Positions 1 to 11,429 of a DNA stretch of 55,317 bases are shown in pieces. The notes under the pieces were generated by a model, which was not told the origin of the DNA, made no database searches, and was given only the letters and a program-made list of their open reading frames with translations. Made by a program: the position numbers and the translations under genes. Where the stretch lies: NCBI GenBank assembly GCA_030141605.1, contig JAQGDQ010000548.1:12501-67817 (forward strand). Reading direction: 5' to 3'. Positions within the stretch are counted from its first letter, which is position 1; each line of letters starts with the position of its first letter. Origin of the DNA: Tubiluchus corallicola (taxonomy: Eukaryota; Priapulida; Priapulimorpha; Priapulimorphida; Tubiluchidae).

Positions 1-1005
1 TGTACAACGAGTGAAAATGGTTATGTACCACCCTGTACAACGCGTGAAAATGGTTATGTACCACCCTGTACAACGCGTGAATATGGTTATGTACCACTCT
101 GTATAACGTGTGAAAATGGTTATGAACCACCCTGTACAATGCGTGAAAATGGTTATGTACCACCCTGTACAACGCGTGAAAATGGTTATGTACCACCCTG
201 TACAACATGTGAAAATGGTTATGTACCAGCCTGTACAAGGTGTGAAAATGGTTATGTACCACCCTGTGCAACGTGTGAAAATGATTATGTACCACCATGT
301 ACAACGCGTGAAAATGGTTATGTACCACCCTGTACAACATGTGAAAATGGTTATGTACCAGCCTGTACAAGGTGTGAAAATGGTTATGAACCACCCTGTA
401 CAACATGTGAAAATGGTTATGTACCAGCCTGTACAAGGTGTGAAAATGGTTATGTACCACCCTGTGCAACGTGTGAAAATGGTTATGTACCACCATGTAC
501 AACACGTGAAAATGGTTATGTACCACCATGTACAACACGTGAAAATGGTTATGTACCACCCTGTACAACGCGTGAAAATGATTATGTACACCCTGTACAA
601 GGCGTGAAAATGGTTATGTACCACCATGTACAACGCGTGAAAATGGTTATGTACACCCTGTACAACGCGTGAAAATGGTTATGTACCAGCCTGTACAACG
701 CATGAAAATGGTTATGCACCACCCTGTACAACGCGTGAAAATGGTTATGTACCACCCTGTACAAGGTGGGAAAATGGTTATGTACCACCCTGTACAACGT
801 GTGAAAATGGTTATGTACCACCATGTACAACACGTGAAAATGGTTATGTACCACCATGTACAACACGTGAAAATGGTTATGTACCACCCTGTACAACGCG
901 TGAAAATGGTTATGTACCACCCTGTACAACGCGTAAAAATGGTTATGTACCCCTGTACAACGCGTAAAAATGGTTATGTACCCCTGTACAACGCGTGAAA
1001 ATGGT
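1..1005. repeat. 33-bp minisatellite (about 30 copies)
   Basis: The unit reads tgtacaacgcgtgaaaatgg followed by ttatgtaccaccc. It is repeated head to tail with scattered substitutions and a few 1-3 base deletions, and is cut by the left window edge. The unit length is a multiple of three and free of stops in several frames, so long ORFs appear on both strands. They only translate the repeat and are not called as genes. Confidence 0.95.
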
Positions 1006-1314
1006 TTATCTTCTCAGCTTATCGCAGAAGATTTCGTATTTAAAATGAGTTTGAAATGAATTCTAAAAAGTTTTGCATATCAACAATGACACTAAGTGCA
1101 TCACAATAAATTACTAAGAATTACTTAAAGGAGAGGTTTTCTGCTTTTCTATAACAACTAATGAACAATAATGATATTCGGATATTTTTATTTTTTCCTG
1201 TGACTTTTTTTCGTTAAGAGTGCTGTTTCCTGCTACAATTCAAATTCAAATTCAAATTTAATGATTTAACATATATCATAATCATATTAATTTTGAAATA
1301 CAATATATAATCAG
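1006..1314. other. No gene recognised (spacer)
   Basis: AT-rich single-copy-looking DNA with a short run of attcaa repeats near 1240. No splice-supported exon or RNA gene was seen. Confidence 0.5.
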
Positions 1315-1575
1315 TAAAGTAAACTAAACTAAACTAAACTAAACTGAAACTGATAACTGAAACTAAACTAAACTATAACTGAAACTAAACTAAACAAAAC
1401 AACATGGCAGTCACAACTAATGTCTAGATCAGCAGATAAACTGTATTTATACTAATTTCATGAAACAGTAAATTTGCAGTTGGCAGCAGTTTCTGATTTT
1501 GTATACTACGAAATCTAACACTTCAAGTAGCTAAAAAATGACTTTTTTGTGCGTTTCAGTTTGAAAAATGTTGTT
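1315..1575 (-). mobile_element. Dispersed repeat with AAACT tail, copy A
   Basis: A short imperfect AAACT pentanucleotide array (about 1318-1398) is followed by 160 bp ending near gctaaaaaatgactttt. This segment is the reverse complement of 7050-7200, where the same flank leads into the 1.1-kb AGTTT array. The two are inverted copies of one interspersed element that carries a pentanucleotide tail. Its class is not recognised. Confidence 0.7.
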
Positions 1576-2220
1576 TCATTTAAATTATAGATACCCTGCA
1601 TTTTATGTATAGGCCGTAAAAAAGGGTTAACAGAATTGTCACTTAGCTTAACGAAACGAGAGACAATAAGCAAATAAAGTGCACCGACGTAAAACACCTT
1701 AGAAATATAACAGAAGTTAGGCAAGCTAGCAGGCTGGCAGGCAGATGGGCAAACAGTCAGTCAGAAGATCGCAGAAACGCGCAGATGCTTTGCAATTTAC
1801 AGATTGGAAAATATTAACAGATATATAGGTTGCTGTAGATTCAATACAATTACTTTCTTTCCATAAGACTAATAATAACACAAACATCCCTAGGTAAATG
1901 TGCAGCTATTGAACGGAACTCAACTGTGCCATGAACCACACCATAATAATTTGCGCAATACCATCGGTCTTCAATTACAACCCGAGTAATGCTGCTTGTC
2001 AGGTTATTTGAATCTGCATGAGTATAGATTGCCGCATCATTATACACCTAGGTTTACACCTTTCAGGTAACAGTAATTACTCTACTGTCAATGCACACAT
2101 ATGCAAGCTTACTCGAGTCGAAACTAAGGCGTTATTGGTGGTTGATGTGGTTCATTTACCTCTACCATGTCAATTATTGTAACATGTGTTTACGCCACCT
2201 TCTAAGCATATATGTAAGTT
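1576..2220. other. No gene recognised
   Basis: Short ORFs of 65-70 codons on both strands lack splice support or recognisable motifs. Nothing else was seen. Confidence 0.4.
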
Positions 2221-2583
2221 ATGGTGCCTCCCATATCGAGAGCACACTTATATATTACCTTATATTGCCAATATTGTACATCCAAGGCAAACTGTAAAAA
2301 CTATTTCAATTGTAAACGAAGTAGTAACACTATTGTTAAGTTTGTGGCACACCAAGCTCTGTTTACTATTAAATCAGCAATTGGTTTTAATTTACGACAT
2401 ACATGTTGCACGTTAAACTGTAGTAGTTATCTGTTAGAAAATGGATATAATATTTTGGCAAGGAAATTAGTGAAGAAAAAAGCTTTGATAGGAAACCAAC
2501 AGGAAATTGTTTATATGGCTAGAGACTGCATCGAATACCTAGAATGTAATGATTTTAATTTTTTAAACACAGCACAGCTGTAA
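2221..2583 (+). CDS. Hypothetical 120-codon ORF, doubtful
   Basis: An uninterrupted non-repetitive reading frame encodes 120 residues with several cysteines in its first two thirds and a lysine-rich stretch near residue 80. No domain is recognised, there is no signal peptide, and codon use looks like the AT-rich background. It lies 80 bp upstream of a LINE reverse-transcriptase tail in the same orientation, so it may be a decayed piece of that element or chance. The start codon is the first ATG and has no further support. Confidence 0.2.
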   Translation: MVPPISRAHLYITLYCQYCTSKANCKNYFNCKRSSNTIVKFVAHQALFTIKSAIGFNLRHTCCTLNCSSYLLENGYNILARKLVKKKALIGNQQEIVYMARDCIEYLECNDFNFLNTAQL

Positions 2584-2664
2584 TCAATTCTAAATTACAT
2601 TGTTACATGTTAGGAGGGACGGCTCGAGGAAATGGAAAAGAGAGAAAAAAAGAGAGTTATATAT

Positions 2665-3322
2665 CAATAATAAAATTCAAAAGCTTCAACAAGTACACAA
2701 TTCAGCTGCTAGGTTAATCACTCGCTGTCAGAAATTTGACCATATCACTCTTATACTCAGAGTACTGCACTGATTGCCTAGCGAGCACAGAATTAAATTT
2801 AAAATGAATTTGATAGCTCACAAAGCAATCAATTATCTGGCTCCTACTTATCAGTACGTATCAGATAAGTAAACATATACATATCAGACCTTCTTAAACA
2901 ATATGTCCCTCGCAGAGCATTAAGATCGAACTCAAACAGAAGTAATATTGAAGTACCGCGCGGCAGGCTAGTCACAAGGTGATAAATCATTCAGTTCTGC
3001 TGCCTCCAAATTGTGGAATTCTTTGCTCCTGCAATTAAGTCAAATGATAATTTTAAAGTCTGAAAACTTACTACCTTAATGAAGCCTTCTGTTGAGCTAA
3101 ACTTGCATTTTTTACGATTGTGTATGTTTTATGGCATTGCTTTTACTAAATTTTCCGTTTTTTTATTATTTTTCCTTTTTTGTCATATTCAATGTACTTC
3201 TAATCAATCAATGTGCCATCGTCTTAAATATCCTATGAATTAATTTTTTTGTAATTTTGATGATCTTTTATTTTGTAAGATGCATTTGATCATCATGTAA
3301 AATGCGTTAAAAATATTCAACA
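2665..3322 (+). pseudogene. LINE (non-LTR retrotransposon) 3' end, decayed
   Basis: Read with a few frameshifts, the plus strand gives the familiar end of LINE reverse transcriptases. It shows KLQQVHNSAARLI near 2675, then LHWLPSEHRIKFKM near 2765, an APTYQYVSD block near 2840, a PRRALRSNSNRS block near 2910, and a SSAASKLWNSLL block near 2995. This order is typical of CR1/L2-like elements. The 3' UTR ends near 3320 directly in an ATT array, the usual tail of such elements. Stops and frameshifts make it inactive, and the 5' part is missing. Confidence 0.85.
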
Positions 3323-3660
<338 letters not shown>

Positions 3661-5088
3661 ATTAAGCTAACACATAAGCATAAACAAAACGCATGTACGT
3701 GTCAGCTATTTAAATGGTCTTTAATCGGGCTACTTTAGATGAACAACATTAAATAAAGATACTAAAACACGACTTAGATTAAATCATCTCACCGTAGTCA
3801 AAGTGAATGGAAAGTGGGCAACTCAAAACATTAAAGCACTAGGCTAGTAATTGTTTACATATATATAAAACATATTTAAGTTAAACATAACAGTGGATTA
3901 ATAAATAAGCAAATTAATGTGAAATCAAACACTCGAGCCTTCACATGTGTTAAACTTTTATTATGTGTTTAGATACTTCTTAAGATTAAGTTGTAATATT
4001 AACACGCACCAAAGTTAGGATATCTAAACCCAAAGCTATTATTAAAGCATGGAATTTAATGGGTATTTAAATGTGCATTTATTTTCGTTTAACATGAGTT
4101 CTCTAAAAGCCAAATATACAGTAAATAGAAGGATTTGAGGAAATTTCATTAGCTGTAGAGCTTCTGTTGGTTTTATTTTACGCGCAGTTCTTATCGTTCA
4201 GTAAAACTGACCAGGAAATTTCCTGAAAACAGCCAGAGCAACCACTATACTTTGCTATAGTTCAGCAATTTGAGTCGTGTTACACGACAATACAACTGAG
4301 TGTGAGGTTTCAGGCTTCTGTGGCTGATGTCTGTTGTTATTTAGTGCAATTTGATGGTTATCTGATAATTGCTAGGATAGCTGAACTTCGAAAGTCAGTA
4401 AGAATATCTGAATTAGATTACTAAAAGATATAGCACAAAGCTTTTAGTAGCTAATACTAGAGTCCATGAATTCGTCGGTAGGCCTACTAAATATTTCCTT
4501 AATATTTTGTATGAACATATTTCATTTATTATTTTTCACACATAATGTAGCCTTTGGTCAACAGGAAGTTGATGTAAAAACCTCAGACAAGATACAAAAT
4601 CAATTTTGCAAGATTCTGCTAGAAACAATGCATAACAAAATCTGACTTCATGATCAAGAAAATACAAGTTCTTTCTTTACTTAAATCTGCCAGTATTTTG
4701 ATGAATGTTTGAACTACTTTGAAAAGTTTAATATTTTGGTCGTTGTTTAACAAAAGACTACCGTTTAAAAGAAGAAAAATTAAGGACGCAGTGTCTAAAT
4801 TAAGCACATTAACTGGTATTACGTCATTTTGAAATATGGCGGATAAACTGTGTACAGTTCTTAATAAGTACTTAATTACTTATCAAGTAATTCCTTAATA
4901 TAATAGGGGAAATCTTTGATTTTTCTTGTAATATTTCAGTGCGGGAAAGTCGGTTTCCAATTCCAATGGATTTTCCTACGAAAGATATCTCAATAAAAAT
5001 CTAATGCAATACTGCCAGGAAAATCAGCTATGTGCAGTTTCGCTTGGTGACACCAACTCTAGTCGGTCGAAGCTAGCACTGCTTGACT
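3661..5088. other. No gene recognised
   Basis: AT-rich sequence without a frame longer than about 60 codons, and no splice-bounded exon, RNA gene or clear repeat. Confidence 0.45.
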
Positions 5089-6045
5089 TTAAAGGTGTTG
5101 TGTTTCTTTCTCTCGGACGGCTCGTAGAGAAAACAAGAAAACACGTTGTCAAATTAAGCAGGTTTATTGTGTGAGAATTCCACAACACAAAGTATGAAGG
5201 AACGCAAAATATGTACAGTCACGTGATAGGAAAATAGCATACGATAATCCGAGAATCTGAGATTAATGTGAGAATATGAGAATAAACTCGAGCGGCCAGC
5301 CTTATATATCAATGCAAATGGACAACACCGGAACAATCTAGAAACTACTACGAGCATCTCGTATAGAAAGTTCTAGAATCTACGATTGCTTCTACAAGGT
5401 TAAAAAATGTTCTACTATACTATAGAACAGTCTACAATTTTCCATTAGGTTCTAATGCACAACAAATCTCCACAGCAAAAGGAAAACCGGACTCCATCTT
5501 AAACTACCAGCACAAAACATTTCAAGAATGACTTACGCGAAGGGATTGCTGCTGAAAAAACATAATTTCGTTATGGTGCTGTTCTTCGCTGTTACATGCA
5601 TTTCGCCATTCGCTAGTTAGATGACCACTAGTGCCTGCTTCTGGGAAACGTGTTCCACAAAAAGACTGGTTTAAAGTTGTTCATTTGTGACGTAGTGCAC
5701 AAATTCGAGAACTCGTGCGTGAGCACAGCGGTAAACTTGAAATTTTAATTTTAAATAGAATTTGCCGAGTTTTTGTATATCACAAAAAAATGTTGTACAG
5801 TAGCACTGTACTTCAGTTTTTGCTTTCAAACACACGCAACACTCTCATCGAATGCTTACGCTATTGAAAATATGTTCTGTTGTGATGTCATGTCTAGCTG
5901 AGCTCGCCGGTCTTTCATTAAACTTTCAACCTCTTATTTAATTAACATAAACACTTTGGCATTATTACAGGTGTTAAAATGTATGCTCTTTAATGCTTCA
6001 AAATGGGGTAGAATATGAAAAATCGTCCTGTTTTCCTTCTATGTA
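5089..6045 (-). mobile_element. TTAA-flanked MITE family, copy 1 (split by LTR)
   Basis: This is one of seven copies of a roughly 600-bp family; here it is reverse-oriented and starts at the TTAA of 5089-5092. A 382-bp LTR splits its terminus after seven bases. The rest runs from 5478 to about 6045 and carries the shared landmarks: the ccggact terminus, tacatgcatttcgccattcg, and a ttgtgatgtcat block. Confidence 0.85.
5096..5477 (-). mobile_element. Solo LTR of an LTR retrotransposon
   Basis: The segment begins TGTTGTG and ends CACAGCA on the plus strand, so it has TG..CA ends on both strands. It is flanked by a perfect 5-bp duplication, aaagg, at 5091-5095 and 5478-5482. Read on the minus strand it has a TATA-like gatatataagg about mid-way and an AATAAA further on, the U3-R-U5 order. 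No internal region or second LTR is present, so this is a solo LTR left by recombination. Confidence 0.85.
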
Positions 6046-7049
6046 ATAAATCACTGCAGATTAGGCTAAAGCAGCATTAGTACACTTCTTATTAACATTT
6101 AATTGGGTGAACGAAGAAACTTTCTCCAGGCAGGTGTGTATACATATTTTTATGCATTACTTGCGTAACGTCAATAAAAGATCACAGATAAAAGGCAAAC
6201 ATGAAGAAAAAACATTTTTCGAGTCCCTAATGAGAGCACGTACATCGCTACGTCAAATGTAGCTACATATTAACAGGCGAATCTCCATTTGTAGGACGAG
6301 TATTCTGCCTAGAAATAGCTCGAAAGCATAAATTTGCTGGCTAAACAATTGGCGTCTAGTATAATGTCAATCATTTTCGTTGACTGCCCAATCAGCATGC
6401 AAGTTAGTTCATACCCCTGCAGAGCTTACGTAGACGCAGATACGTTCGGGACATTTAGCTACAGCTGCGTCTAATGCCGTTATGAAAAATGCTCAACTTT
6501 TCATTAGTTAGCGGGAGAAATATTGGCCTGGTTCTAGATTTATTATTGTCAATTGAAATTGCAAGTGAATTGGGACAATTTTTAAGTAAGGACGAATTAA
6601 CGTAAAGAGGTTAACCCCAATGAGATTTTCATTGTCAAAATTTATTCAAATGTGGTCAAAACTTATATTATACATCAATGTAATATTAGTTAATTTTACG
6701 CTATTTTTTTGATTATAATAATGCTTTTCTGATTGCAATTGGGACTTATGTGACTCGGGCATTCAATATAAAGTTCGTCGATGGAATGGAACAATCAAAT
6801 TTATTCCATTTCCGTAGCTTGACAAACGGAAAAATACAGAAACTGAATAAATCTTGCAGACGAGCACATGATCAGTTAATATGAAAAAATACATCGCAGG
6901 CTTGATGTTCGTATGTTCAAAGGCAAGAGAGACTTAATATTATTTTTGTTCCTCATTTATTATAAAGCAAGGATAACTGGTTTAATTTCTTTATTATATT
7001 TATGTCTCTGTATTTTGTAGTGGTTTGAAACTTCGTCTCTACATCCTGT
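6046..7049. other. No gene recognised
   Basis: AT-rich spacer with no ORF, exon or repeat that I can support. Confidence 0.45.
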
Positions 7050-7191
7050 TTAAATTGAAAAGTCATTTTTTAGCTACTTGAAGTGTTAATTTCGTGTAAA
7101 AAATAGCTGCTGCCCTGCAAATTTATGTTTATGAAAAGTAAAATCAGTTTATCTGCTGATTAGACATTAGTTGTGACTGCCATGTTGTTTT
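7050..7191 (+). mobile_element. Dispersed repeat with AGTTT tail, copy B
   Basis: This is the reverse complement of 1400-1560 (copy A), sharing aagtcattttttagctactt, the cagtttatctgctgatt block and tgtgactgccatgttgtttt. It ends exactly where the AGTTT array starts. The element class is unknown. Confidence 0.75.
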
Positions 7192-8268
7192 GTTTAGTTT
7201 AGTTTAGTTTAGTTTAGTTTAGTTTAGTTTAGTTTAGTTTAGTTTAGTTTAGTTTAGTTTAGTTTAGTTTAGTTTAGTTTAGTTTAGTTTAGTTTAGTTT
7301 AGTTTAGTTTAGTTTAGTTTAGTTTAGTTTAGTTTAGTTTAGTTTAGTTTAGTTTAGTTTAGTTTAGTTTAGTTTAGTTTAGTTTAGTTTAGTTTAGTTT
7401 AGTTTAGTTTAGTTTAGTTTAGTTTAGTTTAGTTTAGTTTAGTTTAGTTTAGTTTAGTTTAGTTTAGTTTAGTTTAGTTTAGTTTAGTTTAGTTTAGTTT
7501 AGTTTAGTTTAGTTTAGTTTAGTTTAGTTTTAGTTTAGTTTGGTTTGGTTTGGTTTAGTTTAGTTTAGTTTAGTTTAGTTTAGTTTAGTTTAGTTTAGTT
7601 TAGTTTAGTTTAGTTTAGTTTTAGGTTTAGTTTAGTTTAGTTTAGTTTAGTTTAGTTTAGTTTAGTTTAGTTTAGTTTAGTTTAGTTTAGTTTAGTTTAG
7701 TTTAGTTTAGTTTAGTTTAGTTTAGTTTAGTTTAGGTTTAGTTTAGTTTAGTTTAGTTTAGTTTAGTTTAGTTTAGTTTAGTTTAGTTTAGTTTAGTTTA
7801 GTTTAGTTTAGTTTAGTTTAGTTTAGGTTAGGTTTAGTTTAGTTTAGTTTAGTTTAGTTTAGTTTAGTTTAGTTTAGTTTAGTTTAGTTTAGTTTAGTTT
7901 AGTTTAGTTTAGTTTAGTTTAGTTTAGTTTAGTTTAGTTTAGTTTAGTTTAGTTTAGTTTAGTTTAGTTTAGTTTAGTTTAGTTTAGTTTAGTTTAGTTT
8001 AGTTTAGTTTAGTTTAGTTTAGTTTAGTTTAGTTTAGTTTAGTTTAGTTTAGTTTAGTTTAGTTTAGGTTTAGGTCTAGTTTAGGTTTAGTTTAGGTTTA
8101 GTTTAGGTTTAGTTTAGGTTTAGCTTAGTTTAGTTTAGTTTAGTTAGTTTAGGTTTAGCTTAGTTTAGTTTAGTTTAGTTTAGTTTAGTTTAGTTTAGTT
8201 TAGTTTAGTTTAGTTTAGTTTAGTTTAGTTTAGTTTAGTTTAGTTTAGTTTAGCTTAGCTTAGCTTAG
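7192..8268. repeat. AGTTT pentanucleotide array, about 1.08 kb
   Basis: Over 200 copies of AGTTT, mostly perfect. Variant patches with TTTAGG or TTGGT lie near 7540, 7620, 7735, 7825 and 8065-8165, and AGCTT at the right end. The array continues the tail of dispersed element copy B, so it looks like in situ expansion of that tail. Confidence 0.97.
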
Positions 8269-8522
8269 ACAGTTGTTGTCCCGAATGCCGCTGAGCGTGC
8301 TTACGTCACAGCGGAGGCGGAGCGATAGACCAATACCCCAATACGTAGGTATAGGTAAACGTGGCTTTTCATCAAGAGCCCATCTTTAAGACACACATAA
8401 TAGATACGAACTGAGCCACGTTAGACAATGGCAGAGGAAACGCAGTATTCATATAGAATCAATTAATTGTTGATTTCACGTTTGATTTGGAAAGCAGTTT
8501 TGAGTTTCTCTTCACATTACAG

Positions 8523-8716
8523 TTTCCATGCGGCGGGGCAAAATTACAGAATTAAACTTAAATTTCCAATTCCAGAGCTCCTGGTGCATTCGCCTGAGGT
8601 AGGCGCTGATAATTCGTTCCTGAATCTAGCAAATTTACAACTGGGACATTTAAAAGACATAAATATTACAAAACCAAAATCTTTTTCTCCGCTCCCAAAG
8701 AACGGCAAGACTAATG
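8523..8716 (+). CDS. Putative internal coding exon, orphan
   Basis: A 194-bp open segment is bounded by a good acceptor (cttcacattacag) and a consensus donor (G|gtaagt), with entry phase 2 and exit phase 1. It encodes about 64 residues with ordinary, non-repetitive composition, including YRIKLKFPIPEL and later NLANLQLGHLKDI. The FPIPEL stretch faintly recalls a block I remember from ATG2-type autophagy proteins; this is weak and untested. I found no partner exon on either side, so it could be an isolated exon of a long gene, a retained fragment, or chance. Confidence 0.35.
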
Positions 8717-9099
8717 GTAAGTCGTTTTGCTGGAATTTATACTGATAGTTTCGTAAAAGCTCTTGACATCCATCACATCCTTCTGCCAAATTCACGAAAA
8801 GGGAGGGTCAGAAGGTAAGGATGTTTTGAAAGGTGTAGTACAGAAACACTATTTTTTATTACGACAACAGCAAAGAACAATACAGTATATAACAAAACAT
8901 GATATGCTAGTTACACTATATAGAATTTCATATTTATAGTAATGTTTTAATAATATGAGCATGCAGTGATATCTACATAAATTGTTGATTGTATTATAGT
9001 CCAGAAGCATAGTTTGCGTGACTATAATGCAATTAATGGTGAAGGTGCTAGAGAGCAAAAACGGAAAGTATAATGGAAAATGCTGGAAGCAGAAATGAG
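8717..9099. other. No gene recognised
   Basis: Nothing beyond short unsupported ORFs on both strands. Confidence 0.4.
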
Positions 9100-9850
9100 T
9101 AGGGTTAGGTTAGTGAAATGCTGTTATTTTTATGAAACATAATTTATATTATGTTTGGATCATTCAGTTTTGACAACATGATTCGGGATCCTGCCAGTAC
9201 AACATGTTTACATATTTACACCGAAAATTCATAAAGATATACGCCTTATATAAAGAAAACCGAACCTTAGCTGAGAACTATTTTTGTTGGACTACTTTTG
9301 TTAAGTATGTATTACGTGTATACGGCTTTGAACATGTTTGGAATAATCAGACAAGGTTTTCACCTAAGCGATCACTTAATAAATTAGAAGAAAAAATAAA
9401 AACTGATTATACCCTATAAAGGAAAGAAGAAACCCATAATGATAACAAACCTGCTGGACAAAACAAACTGCGAACGTATCGAACCTTCAAAAAACAATAT
9501 CAACTAGGAAACTATTTACTTTCTGGTTATTCTAAATATGTTATAACAAAATTTACAAAACTGACAATCAGCTCTCATACTTTGTTTATTGAAAAAAAGG
9601 ATGTACGTTAAGCCTAGAAAAATTCCGGCTCAGAATCGTATATGCACAAATTGTCTAAAGAATGTAATCGAAGACAAATTACACTTTGTTATAAAATGTT
9701 AATATTACAATGATTTTGGAGGAAAATTATATAACAAATCAGTGCAATTATACCAGAATTTTTCCTTATGAGCGATGCTGATATATTTTTATTCTTGATG
9801 AGAAGTAATGATTTAGAAGTAATTAAGGCATTCATCGGTGATGTTTAAGA
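9100..9850 (+). pseudogene. LINE 3' coding end, decayed
   Basis: With frameshifts, the plus strand encodes the C-terminal part of a LINE ORF2. A YGFEHVWNNQTRF block lies near 9320, KLRTYRTFKKQYQLGNYL near 9470, and a zinc-knuckle ICTNCLKNVIEDKLHFVIKC near 9640-9705 (C-x2-C..H-x4-C). The reading ends KAFIGDV-stop near 9848. At least two frame breaks make it a pseudogene. Its left end (9125-9210) resembles at DNA level the element near 36280 and 47440. Confidence 0.8.
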
Positions 9851-10239
9851 CATGATTAACATATACTATGTAATGATCATATAATTGAAAATGAGGCCTA
9901 ATGAATGACAATTTATTTATTTTCTGTAGTGTCACTATATTTCTAAATTGAAATTGTATGTATGTCTTGTTTTTTTCTTGTATTGTATGTATTTTTGGCA
10001 CTAATAAATACGAATATGAATATATGTACATTACAAAATATACAATATTTACATGTTTACAAATATTAAAGAAAGCAGTTCAGTTGAACTTGACTAGTAT
10101 GGCCTATGTATGGTATGAAATGATGTTAATGAGAAAGATTATTATAATTGCATTTAGCATATCGCAAAAATATGTATACATTTATTACAGAAGTACACTC
10201 TAGACCATTCTGGTGCGCAATGTGAATGTGATCAATATC
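9851..10239. other. No gene recognised; probable LINE 3' UTR
   Basis: AT-rich DNA following the LINE coding end, without another recognisable feature. Confidence 0.35.
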
Positions 10240-10380
10240 TATTATATTAATATTCTTGGTATCTTAATATATATATAGGATTATATATATATCAGATTCG
10301 AGGCTACAGCTTCGACGAGGGCACCATTTGCGGCGATCTATACATCAAACGAAAGGTCTCAATCTAGTTTAATATGAATC
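10240..10380 (-). repeat. Dispersed TA-tailed repeat module, copy 1
   Basis: The block from cagattcgaggctacagc to aaaggtctcaatctag is the reverse complement of parts of 19977-20056 and 20285-20362. As in those copies it abuts a TA run and an accaagaatat-type motif. Three copies share the same borders, so this is an interspersed element of unknown class. Confidence 0.7.
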
Positions 10381-11210
10381 CAAGAATGAAATTATCAAGC
10401 TTTTTTGAACCTTAGTAACAAAGATATTGACTTTATATTAGTAGGACAGCGTTCTTCATGTGGAAAAGGGATGACAACTTTTATTTTACAGGTTTATTAC
10501 AATGTTTAATTACAACGCAATAAGGTGTATGATTACTCTCATCTTGTCAGTTTTCTGCAGGTAGCGTGATTTTGACACGTCACTAGGTTTGAGGATAATG
10601 AAGCACAGCACACCAATGAGAACACTGTAATTACAGCAAGGTTGCGCGTGCATGATGAAGCTCATATATATTAAACAAGCATAAAAAACTAAAATATCTT
10701 GCTCGAGAACCGTGAGAATCTTGACAAATTAATGGTGGCGCTCAATTTACGTATAGTTATTATTGCGTGCCGAGGGTAGGCGTTATTATGTACGTCATAG
10801 CTGTCTCTACCCATGCAACTGCTGATGCACAAATTTTGTCAAAATTTCTTTCTTACAAATACTCTTTCAAGCAGCGCAGCAGATTGTTAAAGGGTTTCCC
10901 GTAGTTTGGTGCAGCGCTCACAACGATAATAATCATAGTTGTATTAGTAACAAGCGTGAAAACGAACGAAAGGACAGCAATATTCATAATGCTGCAAACA
11001 GACGCAAGATGTCGCCTGAAATTGTGTACAGGCGGGAAAAGACATGTTTTGTTCGTTGGTACAAATCTCAAGCATTACTGTACGCCTTGGTTTTTCATCT
11101 GCAGAATAAAGCGAGGCAGGATTAAGACTTCAGGAGAGTCTGGTACCCCATGTTATGTGAAAAACGATACTAATTTGTAAAATGAAATTTTATCTTTCGA
11201 AACAAAAAAA
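10381..11210. other. No gene recognised
   Basis: Only short, unsupported ORFs of about 70 codons. Confidence 0.4.
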
Positions 11211-11429
11211 ACTTGCAGTAATCTTATTTACAGTAAATGCTAGGTCATCAACTTTCCATTGCTTAAAAATGTGATATTAGATTAAAAATATAGAGACAAC
11301 ATTATACAATCATTTATAAACTTGCAGTAAGATTTATTTACAGTAAATGCTAGGGCATCAACTTTCCATTGCTTAAAAATGTGATATTAGATTAAAAATA
11401 TAGAGACAACATTATATAATCAATCAATG
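11211..11429 (+). repeat. 110-bp tandem duplication
   Basis: The block from acttgcagtaatcttattta to agagacaacattata occurs twice back to back, at about 11211-11320 and 11321-11429, with only a few differences. That indicates a recent local duplication. No function is evident. Confidence 0.9.

Noticed and set aside
110-998. Long overlapping ORFs with an 11-residue period on both strands
   Set aside because: They are direct translations of the 33-bp minisatellite, open in several frames because the unit is a multiple of three and lacks stops; no signal peptide or frame preference.
1-1005. Possible CRISPR-like array
   Set aside because: Units are contiguous with no unique spacers, and the DNA is eukaryotic.
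7192-8268. AGTTT array as telomeric repeat
   Set aside because: The unit is not TTAGGG, TTAGG or TTTAGGG, and the array continues the tail of a dispersed element with a second copy at 1315.
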